A stretch of 64,000 bases of DNA from Microbispora catharanthi (lineage in GTDB: Bacteria > Actinomycetota > Actinomycetes > Streptosporangiales > Streptosporangiaceae): positions 1 through 64,000 of the forward strand of contig NZ_VDMA02000031.1 in the NCBI RefSeq assembly GCF_006334915.2, written 5' to 3'. The notes below the pieces were generated by a model that was not told the DNA's origin, did not search any database, and saw only the letters and a list, made by a program, of their open reading frames with translations. Positions within the stretch are counted from its first letter, which is position 1. Every line of letters begins with the position of its first letter. This document shows, one piece after another, positions 17,001 to 26,806 of the stretch. A program made the translations under genes and the position numbers.

Positions 17001-18046
17001 AGGATGTCGGCCCGCTTGCCGTCCTTGCCGCGTTGCCCGGGCAGCGCCGCACCGCCGGACAGCGATACCGACTCCGGATCGACGGCTGCGGGCGCGGAGA
17101 CAAGATCGGAGCCGACCTCCAGATGGGCGGCGCCGGACACGATCGTCCGGCCCGCACGGCCATTGTGCAGGTGGAGGACGAGTGACGTACCGGTGGCGAG
17201 GCGCCGGCCATGACCGGCCGCCCACCCCCAGACCTCACCGGTCCCACCTACATGGGTGATCAAGTGGACGCCTCCACCGGCGGACGGCGTCACGTCGGTC
17301 ACCCGGCCGGGGAACCGATGCAGCGCGGCGATCCGGTCATCGGTGACGTCCACCAGGTCGCCGCCTCGCGCCGCGACGATGCGGTCGCCGGCCGGAACGG
17401 CCGAGGTGATCTCCGCCCGCACCGTGGTCGTCCGCGTCTGGCGTCCACTGGCGACGTCCAGCACGCCAACCCGGGTCGGGCGCTGGTCCCGGCCCAGATA
17501 GCTGGTCAGCGCCACCTCGCTGCCTGCGCCGCAGCCCGGATTGAAGTACGCCAGCGACACGCCGGAGGCGAGAGGCCGTACGGCGCCGGTGTGCGCGTCC
17601 ACCGCGTACGCCATGCCTCCGCTGTTCATCCCCGCCTCGGAGTTCGACGCGCTCCACGGCGCTACGACGACCACCGCCCAGCGCCCGTCGCCGGTCAGGC
17701 ACTGCTGTCCGATCCAGCGTTCGTCTTCGCCGTGGCCAGGCTGGATGGTCGCCAGCGCATGCCACGTCCAGCCGTCCGCCGGCCCCGCCGCGTACAGGTG
17801 GTACCCGGAGGTGTCGCCGTCCCCGAAGACGATCTCGTCCCCCTCGGGCACGACCGGGCTTCCGGCCGGACGTGTCCCCTCCGGAACGGCCCCGCCGGGA
17901 CGCGGGGCCGTCTGTTCGGTCGTCCCGGCGTACGGCGCGGCCTCGGTGGGAACCTCGGTGCCGCCGAGCAACAGGCCGAGCGAGACCACCAAGGCCGTCG
18001 TGCTCCGCACGACGCATCGTGCTGTCCGAGATGACCAAAGGTACAC
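14087..18046 (-). CDS. Giant secreted protein: propeller-like, lytic-transglycosylase-like, golvesin-like and SGNH hydrolase domains
   Basis: A protein of about 1,319 residues. The GTG at 18046 is chosen for a GGAG site 5 nt upstream and a signal peptide (about 10-38). Residues 70-390 look like a beta-propeller. Residues 425-590 form a lysozyme/SLT-like domain with the candidate Glu in AQESNFSQ and CGYGIAQITDGMR. Residues 830-990 match golvesin C-terminal-like domains (IDLHQIGGGAAGH, FDAVAF). Residues 994-1319 are an SGNH hydrolase: GDSYSSGEG (block I), GGNDAGF (III) and DNWFHPN (catalytic Asp/His, V). It likely cuts and deacylates a wall or capsule glycan (inference). It is a paralogue of 32639-36811 up to the golvesin domain. 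Confidence 0.85.
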   Translation of the reverse strand: MYLWSSRTARCVVRSTTALVVSLGLLLGGTEVPTEAAPYAGTTEQTAPRPGGAVPEGTRPAGSPVVPEGDEIVFGDGDTSGYHLYAAGPADGWTWHALATIQPGHGEDERWIGQQCLTGDGRWAVVVVAPWSASNSEAGMNSGGMAYAVDAHTGAVRPLASGVSLAYFNPGCGAGSEVALTSYLGRDQRPTRVGVLDVASGRQTRTTTVRAEITSAVPAGDRIVAARGGDLVDVTDDRIAALHRFPGRVTDVTPSAGGGVHLITHVGGTGEVWGWAAGHGRRLATGTSLVLHLHNGRAGRTIVSGAAHLEVGSDLVSAPAAVDPESVSLSGGAALPGQRGKDGKRADILPRGAAGPTARNLPAPLPLRTAALPKLRLDGASAAQTLGMDGEYACAVPRNDVFKQVWQPTSEQVLWAVNQAVQGALKPGLTGARPTHLEMYARDAGKPLAPGYPSEDFPLVSGAPAVPPLVLYGILAQESNFSQASWHALPGRPANPLIANYYGTGTDGTSIDYSQADCGYGIAQITDGMRLSIGAAIPSDQQLRVAVDYATNIAAAVTVLQDKWLQLHSLGITMNDDDPTKAENWYAAIWGYNSGVHTDPADRKGLGWFNNPANPIYPPRHAFLHNGTQVTYGDARTPSHWPYQERVFGWIDVPQMDTRGYLKYRGTYDWDDGVGRFLQVPGPTTFCDVDVNYCLPGQVGGSSDPCPSEDSLCWWDKPVTWTDCATSCATSTPSNAPNGHTYFPQPGAAEPDADPDSATCSLTGSADPGANAIVVDDTALGDDENPARLTPNLMNCDSHAPGAIAPASANATFRLVGPDGEDVLNTASSVSAIDLHQIGGGAAGHVFFTHTAGTEYANTEVRGQWAATLTADPAYGTVYQVKAFVPDLAAATGHATYEIKASDLPDSEPDLPGAQNNRKLRRTIDQGGYVNAWAPLGYYLCGGSSSTTSTGPSSCRMTVTLRSITPDDDGTQGSDTAFDAVAFVPVPTGGYVALGDSYSSGEGLGGGDNLSPAGWEDGTDVSQNNPGDHGNLCHRGTYNWPYQVAIDKNLLNFIDLTCSGSNLGDIAGLRYYMEERIDGSWIAGLYTAWFLGDGRLHETPGPENDWYTDIPNNEQAGSAFFGEPSTQLQLLRALRPRLVTLTVGGNDAGFADVINTCLHSPPSCLEVYGAGSGQDKLDARIDSLKSFLTTAYQDIAAAAGGADKVYVVTYPGILTPPDESGDPTATDCVGMTNATRRWLRPKVTRLAGVIKAAATEANIHSIDISGLFDGHEACTGDPYITLPNLLYAGSWPAFDNWFHPNQAGYDAMSRQIARQITIP

Positions 18047-18235
18047 ATCGACTCCATTCGCGGATGCCGCACCGTCGGGGACGTGGGCGAGGGCAGACCG
18101 GCCGGCCGCCGGGAGACCAAGAGTTCGAAGCACAGGTCGCCTCCGCATCCGCGAGAGACGAGTGACAGCGGTGCCGCCGGCTCTGAAACCGTCGACCCGA
18201 CACCTGCTTTCGGGCCTGCTGAGGAGCGAAGTCGC

Positions 18236-18778
18236 TCAGGCGCCGAAGGACCCGGACGCTCCGCCGGACCCGTTGCCGGCACAGCACCAGCCGTACGCGT
18301 AGGCGAGCACGTCCGGGGCGTAGAGCTGGTCGGAGTAGGCCCAGGTGTTGTACACGCTGTACTGGTCGGTGCAGTCAGTTGATCCGGTGCCTCGGCACAG
18401 CTTGACACTCACCAGACCGTCACCGCGGTCCTTCTCGCTGTTGACGGTCACCCGAGCCCAATTGGTCTTGCACGTGGGCGAGTAGCGCAGCTCGATCGTG
18501 GCGTTCGCGGCCAGGGTCGGCTCACCGCGGGTGTTGTGGAACCAGAGCGTCGAGCGTCCCACGGTGTAGGCACCCGCTGAGCAGCCGGTGGTCTCCGGAT
18601 CTGTGTTGTCGCAGGTCGCCTTGCCAGGCGTGTCGTGACATCGTGATGCAGGCGTCGGGGTGGCCGCCGGGGCCACCGACTTCGCGTTCGCGGCTGTCCC
18701 GCCTGTCGCGAGAGCCATGATGCCCAGGGTGGGCAAGAGGATCATCTTAAGGGCGAGGGCGACGCGCCATCTGGCCAT
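18236..18778 (-). CDS. Secreted DUF2690-type protein
   Basis: A 180-residue protein with an N-terminal signal segment (residues 8-32). Its core shows the DUF2690 pattern: Cys-rich start (CHDTPGKATCDNTDPETTGC), a WFHN strand and ELRYSPTCKTNWARV. Seven or more Cys suggest disulfides. The biochemical role of the family is unknown. The start has AGGAG 7 nt upstream. The gene is 190 bp upstream of the giant SGNH protein on the same strand, so co-transcription is possible. Confidence 0.8.
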   Translation of the reverse strand: MARWRVALALKMILLPTLGIMALATGGTAANAKSVAPAATPTPASRCHDTPGKATCDNTDPETTGCSAGAYTVGRSTLWFHNTRGEPTLAANATIELRYSPTCKTNWARVTVNSEKDRGDGLVSVKLCRGTGSTDCTDQYSVYNTWAYSDQLYAPDVLAYAYGWCCAGNGSGGASGSFGA

Positions 18779-19182
18779 GGGCCACTCCTTTCATGTCGGG
18801 AAAATCACGATGTTCGGCCACACGAATGGAATAGCCCCCGAGGAATTTGATGCGCGACGCTCCCGCCGTACGCCGCAACAACTCGCACCAACGCGCTCTC
18901 CCCCACCACGCCTGCTCATCGCGCAGTGACGCTCACGATGCCCGCTCACGTGCGGCCTGCGGCACCCGGGCGCGTCCGCCAAGAGTCGGCGCGCACATGT
19001 ACCCGCGACCGGGCCACCTCCACCGAAGTCGAGGAGCCCGAGGCCGACCGTATCTACGGCCCGGCAGCAGCGCGTACGCGGTCTCGAAGGCGGCTGGACC
19101 GCGAAGCCCAGGCGATTGCGGGCCCGCCGCTTGCCACCACACCCGAGTCCAGGTCAAAGCCCGTCCAGGGCACCGGGAAGGC
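18779..19182. other. Intergenic region
   Basis: No convincing gene. Frames on both strands lack start sites and family motifs. The right end merges into the resolvase remnant. Confidence 0.4.
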
Positions 19183-19300
19183 TTACCTCCGGTTTTCGTT
19201 CCGGTGTTCCTCAGGCCCCGTGTTCGTCAGGAGGGAGACGGTGTTTCCGAGCCGGGTGAGCAGGTCGCGGGCGTGACGGATCTGCTCGGGGCCAACGCCG
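19183..19300 (-). pseudogene. Serine resolvase C-terminal fragment
   Basis: The stretch GPEQIRHARDLLTRLGNTVS resembles the start of the C-terminal HTH of serine recombinases, where LTPEQIRHARDLL-type sequence precedes the DNA-binding helices. The following residues diverge and stop before the HTH is complete. No catalytic domain is present. Confidence 0.5.
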
Positions 19301-19389
19301 GCAGGCGGCCCAGCCGTATGGCCGGGACTCCGGACGCGGCACGCCCGTGTTACTGGCGGGACCCGCCGGTAACCGGATGAAATGACCAC

Positions 19390-20757
19390 ATGCCCTGGTT
19401 GTCCCGCCGCCGTCCGGCCGAGCTCGCCTCGCCGCCCGAGCCCCCGCGAACCCCCCGCGCCGCAGCCTGGTGGATCCTGCCAGTAGTGCTGCTGGTCGGC
19501 AGCACGGTGGCTGCCACCATGTGGTGGCTGCTGACCGGCCTGCCCACGGCCCCGCCGGGGCAGGCCGGCATCGCGCGCGGGGAGGCCCTGCGCACCGCGC
19601 TGGCCGCCGGCGCCGGCGTCGGCGCCGCCGTCACCCTGGCCCTGTCGTTCCGCCGCCAGCGTCACCAGGAGATCACTACCGCCCATGCCACCCACGACGC
19701 CACCGAGCGCCGTGTCACCGAGCTGTACACCAAAGCCGCCGAGCAGCTCGGCCATGACAAGGCTGCCGTCCGCCTGGCCGGCTTGTACGCCTTGGAGCGC
19801 CTGGCCCAAGACAACCCCGGCCACCGGCAGACCATCGTCAACGTCATCTGCGCCTACCTGCGCATGCCCTACACGCCGCCCCGCAGTCCCGGCCCCCAGC
19901 GGTCGGCCCCATCGACGCCGGGCCCCTGGCAGGTTGCCGCCCCCGCCGATCCCGACTTAGCAGAGGGAGAACGGCAGGTCCGCCTCACCGCCCAGACCAT
20001 CCTGGCCGAACACCTGCGGGACGAACGCCCCGACCAGCGCGCAAGTCTCCCCTCGCAGCCCCGCCACTGGCCCGGCATGCGCATCGACCTGACCGGCGCC
20101 ACCCTCATCGACCTTGACCTCGCTGAGGCCCACCTCGCCGAGGCCCAATTCGACGGGGCGATCTTCACCGGGGACACCTCGTTCAACGGGGCGGTCTTCA
20201 CCGGCCAGGCCCAATTCGAGGGGACGACCTTCACCGGGGACACCTGGTTCTTCGGGGCGACCTTCACCGGCGGCGCGCGGTTCAGCAGGACGACCTTCAC
20301 GGGGGAGGCCGATTTCGACGGGGCGACCTTCACCCTGGACGCTGTCTTCTTCAGGGCGACCTTCTCCGGGAACGCCCGGTTCAGCGAGGCGACCTTCACC
20401 GACCATGCCCTGTTCCCCGAGGCGACCTTCCACGGAAACGCCTGGTTTGACGAGGCGACCTTCACCGAGTTCGCCCGGTTCGACGGGGCGACCTTCACTA
20501 GCGACGTCGTGTTCGATGGGGTGACTGTCACCGACTTCACTGGATCTAGGATGAGCAGGGCCGAGTGGACTCAAATCGCCGACCATCCGGATCACGTGTG
20601 GCCGCCGGGCTGGCATACGGTGACCTGCCCGGACGGCAGCACCGGCCTGGCCCGCCAGGAGAGCGCCGCGGGCGAGGAGAACGGCGAAGACGCCGCCACC
20701 GCGCCGTCCATCCCTCCAGAGGAGCCGGCTGGCACGGAGGAGAAGCCCCGCGAATAA
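19390..20757 (+). CDS. Membrane-anchored pentapeptide-repeat protein
   Basis: A 455-residue protein with two N-terminal hydrophobic segments (about 26-50 and 72-88) and a helical region with VRLAGLYALERLAQD. A right-handed quadrilateral helix follows, of about 25 to 28 A(D/N)LxF-type pentapeptides (about residues 235-385), dominated by the motif ATFTG/ARFS. The C-terminus is acidic and Pro-rich. The repeat region is visible in DNA as tandem units of about 30 bp. The APQLGHDKAAVR-type linker between membrane and repeats is common in actinobacterial pentapeptide proteins of unknown role. Scaffolding at the inner membrane face is an inference. Confidence 0.85.
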   Translation: MPWLSRRRPAELASPPEPPRTPRAAAWWILPVVLLVGSTVAATMWWLLTGLPTAPPGQAGIARGEALRTALAAGAGVGAAVTLALSFRRQRHQEITTAHATHDATERRVTELYTKAAEQLGHDKAAVRLAGLYALERLAQDNPGHRQTIVNVICAYLRMPYTPPRSPGPQRSAPSTPGPWQVAAPADPDLAEGERQVRLTAQTILAEHLRDERPDQRASLPSQPRHWPGMRIDLTGATLIDLDLAEAHLAEAQFDGAIFTGDTSFNGAVFTGQAQFEGTTFTGDTWFFGATFTGGARFSRTTFTGEADFDGATFTLDAVFFRATFSGNARFSEATFTDHALFPEATFHGNAWFDEATFTEFARFDGATFTSDVVFDGVTVTDFTGSRMSRAEWTQIADHPDHVWPPGWHTVTCPDGSTGLARQESAAGEENGEDAATAPSIPPEEPAGTEEKPRE

Positions 20758-20979
20758 AGAGAGAACGCTCCGAGCGCGTCGCCATGCCCATCTCACGAAG
20801 TCGTCATCGATCGCGTACGGACCATGGTTATCCCGGACGGGTTGCCGTACCGGGTCGGTGGGCGCGAATCCGACCAGGTAAGCCCGGTCGAGTCGGCGAG
20901 GTGTACGCCCAATCGACGGCCGACTTCGGGCAGGCCGCGTTCATGATGTCGCCCCCGGCGCCTGAGCTGCACGCCGCCA

Positions 20980-21360
20980 CTACTGGTCCTGGTTCTTCTC
21001 CGCCTGACGCTGCTGCTCGAGGTAGGCGCGGCGCTGCTCCTCGGCCCGCTCCCGGCAGCGGCGGAGGAACTCCTCGTCGTCGTCGGGGTTGGAGGGGACG
21101 AACCGGCCCGGCCGGTCGTACTCGGGGAAGCGCCCGGTGTTGCCCTTGTACGGCAGCCCGCCGGGCCGCGTCACGGTCTGCGGCCGGCCCGCGATCAGCC
21201 ACAGGATCGACCCGACCTCGGGGAGGAACAGGACGATCAGAATCCACAACCCCTTGGGCAGGTTGCGGCAGTCCTCCTCCGCCGCGACGATCACGTCGAA
21301 CAGGCAGAAGATCCATAAGGCGAGCAGAACCAGACCGAACCCGCCATAGATGAGGGGCAT
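20980..21360 (-). CDS. PLD nuclease N-terminal-domain membrane protein
   Basis: A 126-residue protein with two membrane helices: residues 5-25, ending CLFDVIVAAEEDCRNLPKG, and residues 37-57, with FLPEVGSILWLIAGRP. This is the PLDc_N module found in many small actinobacterial membrane proteins. The C-terminal half is soluble, highly charged and coiled-coil-like (EEFLRRCRERAEEQRR to the end). There is no catalytic phospholipase domain. The function is unknown. Confidence 0.85.
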   Translation of the reverse strand: MPLIYGGFGLVLLALWIFCLFDVIVAAEEDCRNLPKGLWILIVLFLPEVGSILWLIAGRPQTVTRPGGLPYKGNTGRFPEYDRPGRFVPSNPDDDEEFLRRCRERAEEQRRAYLEQQRQAEKNQDQ

Positions 21361-21582
21361 CCCGAATCCTCCCAGTTTCAGACGCGCAGAGCGTAGTGGA
21401 TCCGATCTTCGTCTGTAGGGACTTCCGGGAAGCGATCTTTCCCGATGCGACCTTCGAGGCGCTGCCGAAGCGGGAGGCGTTCACCGAGTTCTTCCACACC
21501 AGGCGAGGCGTCGGCCATGAGCGCGAACGGGTGCCTCTTGACCCCGGCTCGGACGCGTTCGCCGCAGGCATGCCCTCAAATG

Positions 21583-21600
21583 ATTGTTAACGCTAACAAT
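21583..21600. promoter_or_regulatory. LacI-type operator-like palindrome
   Basis: ATTGTTAACGCTAACAAT has perfect 7-bp arms around ACGC. TTAGCG/CGCTAA-type palindromes are typical operators of LacI-family sugar regulators in actinomycetes. The nearest downstream gene is the cutinase-CBM2 gene, 480 bp away. Confidence 0.5.
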
Positions 21601-21890
21601 TCGAGCTCGTCTTCGTCCTCCTCCACGAGAGATCAACCGGTGGTGGTGGAGCGGAGCAAAGCCGAGGCGAGGGCACGGTGTCAAGTGACGCAGTACGTCC
21701 GGACGCGAACGCGGGAGGGCGTGGACGCGGCCCAACTGCCGCATCAGGGGCCTTTCCGGGCTCACCGGGGGCGACGACTGGTGAAACGTTCATCCGATGA
21801 CCGCCCTCCCGGATCGCGCACCGACCGCGGCGGTTCCGGGATCACGAGGTGATTTACGCGGCACGGGGCTTTCGCAGCCGCAGCCTACGC

Positions 21891-21919
21891 TTGACACATT
21901 TCGGTGAGGTTTCCACACT
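21891..21919 (+). promoter_or_regulatory. Candidate promoter of the cutinase-CBM2 gene
   Basis: TTGACA (21891-21896) and CACACT (21914-21919) are separated by 17 bp, with a leader of about 160 nt to the ATG. The -10 match is weak. Confidence 0.4.
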
Positions 21920-22083
21920 GAGCCCCGAGGCGGTCTCCCGCTGTCCGGTGGTGGTGCGCGGGGCGGAGGCCCGCCGTTCGCGACGCCCTCGTGATGTGCG
22001 CTCCCTCGCACGGCAGCACGGCGTCCAGCGCTGAATGCCCCGCGTCTCCCCCTTTCTCTGGTTGCAGTCATGGAGGCTCAGGC

Positions 22084-23484
<1,401 letters not shown>

Positions 23485-23524
23485 TTGATCGCGGCACGTT
23501 GTGCCGATCGATGTCCCGTTGACT

Positions 23525-23556
23525 CCGGAGAGGGCCGCACACACGACCCTCTCCGG
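23525..23556 (+). terminator. Hairpin after the cutinase-CBM2 gene
   Basis: A perfect 10-bp inverted repeat, CCGGAGAGGG and CCCTCTCCGG, with a 12-nt loop, lies 40 nt after the stop. Confidence 0.65.
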
Positions 23557-23742
23557 GCTCCGGCAGGGCCTCTTATGGCGATGGGAGACCCTGCCGGAGA
23601 ACACCCACCCTTACCGCCTCCTCGCTCGGGGCCTTCGGGTCGCAGGTCATCCCCCCGGACACCCGCTGTGTCTCGCCGGAGCGGAGCTCCCGGTCGAAAC
23701 GATTCCGAGTGTCCGTACCCGCCGTGGACTTGGAGAACTGAA

Positions 23743-26595
23743 TTGTCTGATTTCACCCGAAGGCAACTGCTGCGATTCGGCGCGGTCGGAGCCGGAGCCG
23801 CGCTGGCGCCGTTCCAGTGGACGGCGGCCGCCCGGGCCGCGGCGGTGGCCCCTCCCGAGGTGCGCGCCGCGAACGATCTGGCCCTGTGGTACGACGCGAG
23901 CGCCGGCACCGACTGGCTGCGCGCGCTGCCGATCGGCAACGGCCGGCTGGGCGCGATGGTGTTCGGCAACGTCGACACCGAGCGGTTGCAGCTCAACGAG
24001 GACACCATCTGGGCCGGCGGGCCCTACGACCAGAGCAACACGAAGGGCGCGGCGGCTCTCGGGCAGATCCGGCAGCTGGTCTTCCAGAACCAGTGGAGCC
24101 AGGCCCAGACCCTGATCGACCAGAACATGCTGGGCAACCCCTCCGCTCAGCTGGCGTACCAGACGGTGGGCAATCTGCGGCTGACCTTCGGCAGCGCCAG
24201 CGGCGTCTCGGAGTACAACCGCTTCCTGGACCTGACCACGGCCACCACGACGACGACGTACCTGCAGAACGGCGTGCGATACCGGCGTGAGGTGCTCGCG
24301 AGCGCGCCGGACCAGGTGATCGCCATCCGCCTGACCGCCGACAGGGGCGGCTCGATCACGTTCTCCGCGACGTTCGACAGCCCGCAGCGGACCACGCGCT
24401 CCAGCCCGGACGGCACGACGGTGGCGCTCGACGGCGTCTCCGGCGACCAGCGAGGCCTGGCGGGCAAGGTCAAATTCCTGGCGCTGGCCCGGGCCGTCGC
24501 CGACGGCGGCACGGTCAGCAGCTCCGGCGGCACCCTCCAGGTGCGGGGCGCCAACAGCGTTACCGTGCTGATCTCCATCGGCTCCAGCTACGTGAACTTC
24601 AAGGACACCAGCGGCGACTACCAGGGCATCGCGCGGCGCTATCTCGACGCCGTCAACGGCAGGACGTACGACGACCTGCGCGCCCGCCACGTCGCCGACT
24701 ACCAGCGGCTGTTCGGGCGCACCACGCTCGACCTCGGCCGCACCTCGGCGGCCGACCAGCCGACCGACGTGCGGATCGCGCAGCACGCCACCACCAACGA
24801 CCCGCAGTTCTCGGTGCTGCTGTTCCAGTACGGCCGCTACCTGCTGATCTCCTCCTCCCGGCCGGGCACCCAGCCGGCCAACCTGCAGGGCATCTGGAAC
24901 GACTCGCTGACGCCGGCGTGGGACTCGAAGTACACCCTCAACGCCAACCTGCCGATGAACTACTGGCCGACCAACACGACGAACCTGCCGGAGTGCTTCG
25001 AGCCGGTGTTCCGGATGATCAACGACCTCACGGTCAGCGGCGCACGCACGGCCCGGGTGGAGTACAACGCGGGTGGCTGGGTGACCCACCACAACACCGA
25101 CGGATGGCGGGGCTCGTCGGTGGTCGACTTCGCCGCGGCGGGCATGTGGCAGACCGGCGGCGCGTGGCTGTCCACCATGATCTGGGACCACTACCTGTTC
25201 ACCGGCGACCTCGACTTCCTCCGGCAGTACTACCCGGCGATGAAGGGCGCCGCGCAGTTCTTCCTGGAGACGCTCGTCCAGGAGCCGAGCCTGGGGTATC
25301 TGGTGACGAACCCGTCGAACTCCCCCGAGCTGAACCACCACTCGGGCGTCAGCGTGTGCGCCGGCCCGACCATGGACAACCAGATCCTGCGCGACCTGTT
25401 CAACGGCTGCGCCAAGGCCAGCGAGGTCCTCGGCACGGACGAGAGCTTCCGGAGCCAGGTCCTGGCCGCCCGGGACCGGCTGGCTCCGATGAAGGTCGGC
25501 TCGCGCGGCAACATCCAGGAGTGGCTGTACGACTGGGTGGAGACCGAGCAGAACCACCGGCACATCTCGCACCTCTACGGCCTGCACCCCAGCAACCAGA
25601 TCACCAAGCGCGGCACCCCCACGCTCTACAACGCCGCACGCCGCACCCTCGAACTGCGCGGCGACGACGGCACCGGCTGGTCGCTGGCCTGGAAGATCAA
25701 CTACTGGGCGCGGATGGAGGAGGGCGACCGTGCCCGCAAGCTGATCGGCCTCCTCGTGCGGACCGACCGGCTCGCGCCGAACATGTTCGACCTGCACCCG
25801 CCCTTCCAGATCGACGGCAACTTCGGCGCGACGTCCGGCATCGCGGAGATGCTCCTGCAGAGCCACAACGGGGAGTTGCACGTGCTGCCCGCTCTGCCCT
25901 CGACGTGGCCGAGCGGGAAGGTGCAGGGCCTGCGGGGACGCGGCGGCTACACCGTCGACGCGACCTGGGTCAGCGGCGGGAACACCGAGATCCTCGTCAA
26001 GTTCGACCGCGACGGCACGGTCAACGTACGCAGCCGGATCTTCACCGGGACCTATCAGGTGGCCGACGCCGAGACCGGCGGTGCCGTCACCGTCACCAAA
26101 CCCGAGGCCGACGTCATCGCGCTGCCCGGCCAGGCCGGCCGCACCTACCGCCTGACCGGGTCCGGCGGCACCTCCACGCCGTCGACCTACGTGCGGATCG
26201 CCAACGCCACCACCGGCCTGGTGCTGGACAGCGGCGGCAACGTCGCGTCGGGGTCGAACCTCAAGCAGTGGAACTGGGACGGCAGCAACAACCTGCAGTG
26301 GCAGCTGGTCGACCTGGGCGGCGGCTGGTATCGCATCGTCAACCGCACCAACGGCATGGTCGCCGACAGCTGGGGCAACACCGCCAACGGCGCCAACGCC
26401 AGGCAGGCGGCCTGGAACGGCGGCAACAACCAGCAGTGGCGCCTCAACGATCTCGGCAACGGCCGCTACCAGATCGTCAACCGCGGCACCGGCACGTCCC
26501 TCGACGGCATGGGCTACACCACCGCCGGCTCCGCCGTCGGCATGTGGACGCCCAACAACAACACCAACAACCAATGGACGATCACCGGCGTGTGA
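23743..26595 (+). CDS. GH95 alpha-L-fucosidase with C-terminal ricin-type domain, Tat-exported
   Basis: A 950-residue enzyme expected to remove alpha-1,2-linked L-fucose or L-galactose. The TTG start has GGAG 7 nt upstream and opens a Tat signal (TRRQLLRFGAVGAGAAL). The GH95 N-terminal beta domain begins LALWYDASAGTDWLRALPIGNGRLGA. The (alpha/alpha)6 barrel holds LPMNYWPTN, SNSPELNHH with the probable acid Glu, and HPPFQIDGNFGATSG with the base-activating Asp. A ricin B-like CBM13 covers about 812-950, with three QWxL/IVN repeats. It sits with xylanase and cutinase genes in a polysaccharide-degrading region. Confidence 0.93.
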   Translation: MSDFTRRQLLRFGAVGAGAALAPFQWTAAARAAAVAPPEVRAANDLALWYDASAGTDWLRALPIGNGRLGAMVFGNVDTERLQLNEDTIWAGGPYDQSNTKGAAALGQIRQLVFQNQWSQAQTLIDQNMLGNPSAQLAYQTVGNLRLTFGSASGVSEYNRFLDLTTATTTTTYLQNGVRYRREVLASAPDQVIAIRLTADRGGSITFSATFDSPQRTTRSSPDGTTVALDGVSGDQRGLAGKVKFLALARAVADGGTVSSSGGTLQVRGANSVTVLISIGSSYVNFKDTSGDYQGIARRYLDAVNGRTYDDLRARHVADYQRLFGRTTLDLGRTSAADQPTDVRIAQHATTNDPQFSVLLFQYGRYLLISSSRPGTQPANLQGIWNDSLTPAWDSKYTLNANLPMNYWPTNTTNLPECFEPVFRMINDLTVSGARTARVEYNAGGWVTHHNTDGWRGSSVVDFAAAGMWQTGGAWLSTMIWDHYLFTGDLDFLRQYYPAMKGAAQFFLETLVQEPSLGYLVTNPSNSPELNHHSGVSVCAGPTMDNQILRDLFNGCAKASEVLGTDESFRSQVLAARDRLAPMKVGSRGNIQEWLYDWVETEQNHRHISHLYGLHPSNQITKRGTPTLYNAARRTLELRGDDGTGWSLAWKINYWARMEEGDRARKLIGLLVRTDRLAPNMFDLHPPFQIDGNFGATSGIAEMLLQSHNGELHVLPALPSTWPSGKVQGLRGRGGYTVDATWVSGGNTEILVKFDRDGTVNVRSRIFTGTYQVADAETGGAVTVTKPEADVIALPGQAGRTYRLTGSGGTSTPSTYVRIANATTGLVLDSGGNVASGSNLKQWNWDGSNNLQWQLVDLGGGWYRIVNRTNGMVADSWGNTANGANARQAAWNGGNNQQWRLNDLGNGRYQIVNRGTGTSLDGMGYTTAGSAVGMWTPNNNTNNQWTITGV

Positions 26596-26704
26596 CCTGG
26601 CTGATCCCGGCATGATGGAAGGGGGTGTCGGGGCGCGGGGGTTCGCCACGAACGCACGACGGGTCACCCGACGGTTGACTCGACGGATTTCCTGAACGGG
26701 TCGG

Positions 26705-26730
26705 CGCCGCCCTGGCGCACCAGGGCGGCG
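26705..26730. terminator. Bidirectional hairpin between convergent genes
   Basis: CGCCGCCCTGG and CCAGGGCGGCG form a perfect 11-bp stem with a CGCA loop, between the stops of the fucosidase (plus) and the WD40 gene (minus). Confidence 0.7.
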
Positions 26731-26806
26731 TCGACCACCGTACGGCGGACGTCGTACACGTCTGCCGGACGGCACCGGTCCTCGGAACGTGTTGCCGATG
26801 ACGGAA

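Larger units (their letters stand above)
21361..22083. other. Intergenic region with pentapeptide fragment, operator and promoter
   Basis: 21400-21470 encodes REAIFPDATFEA-like pentapeptide sequence with no start, probably a gene fragment. A LacI-type palindrome (21583-21600) and a promoter-like pair (21891-21919) follow. 21610-21840 shows nothing recognisable. Confidence 0.4.

Noticed and set aside
23647..26775. 1,042-codon minus-strand frame over the fucosidase gene
   Set aside because: It mirrors the GH95 gene codon pattern on the other strand and has no recognisable domain.
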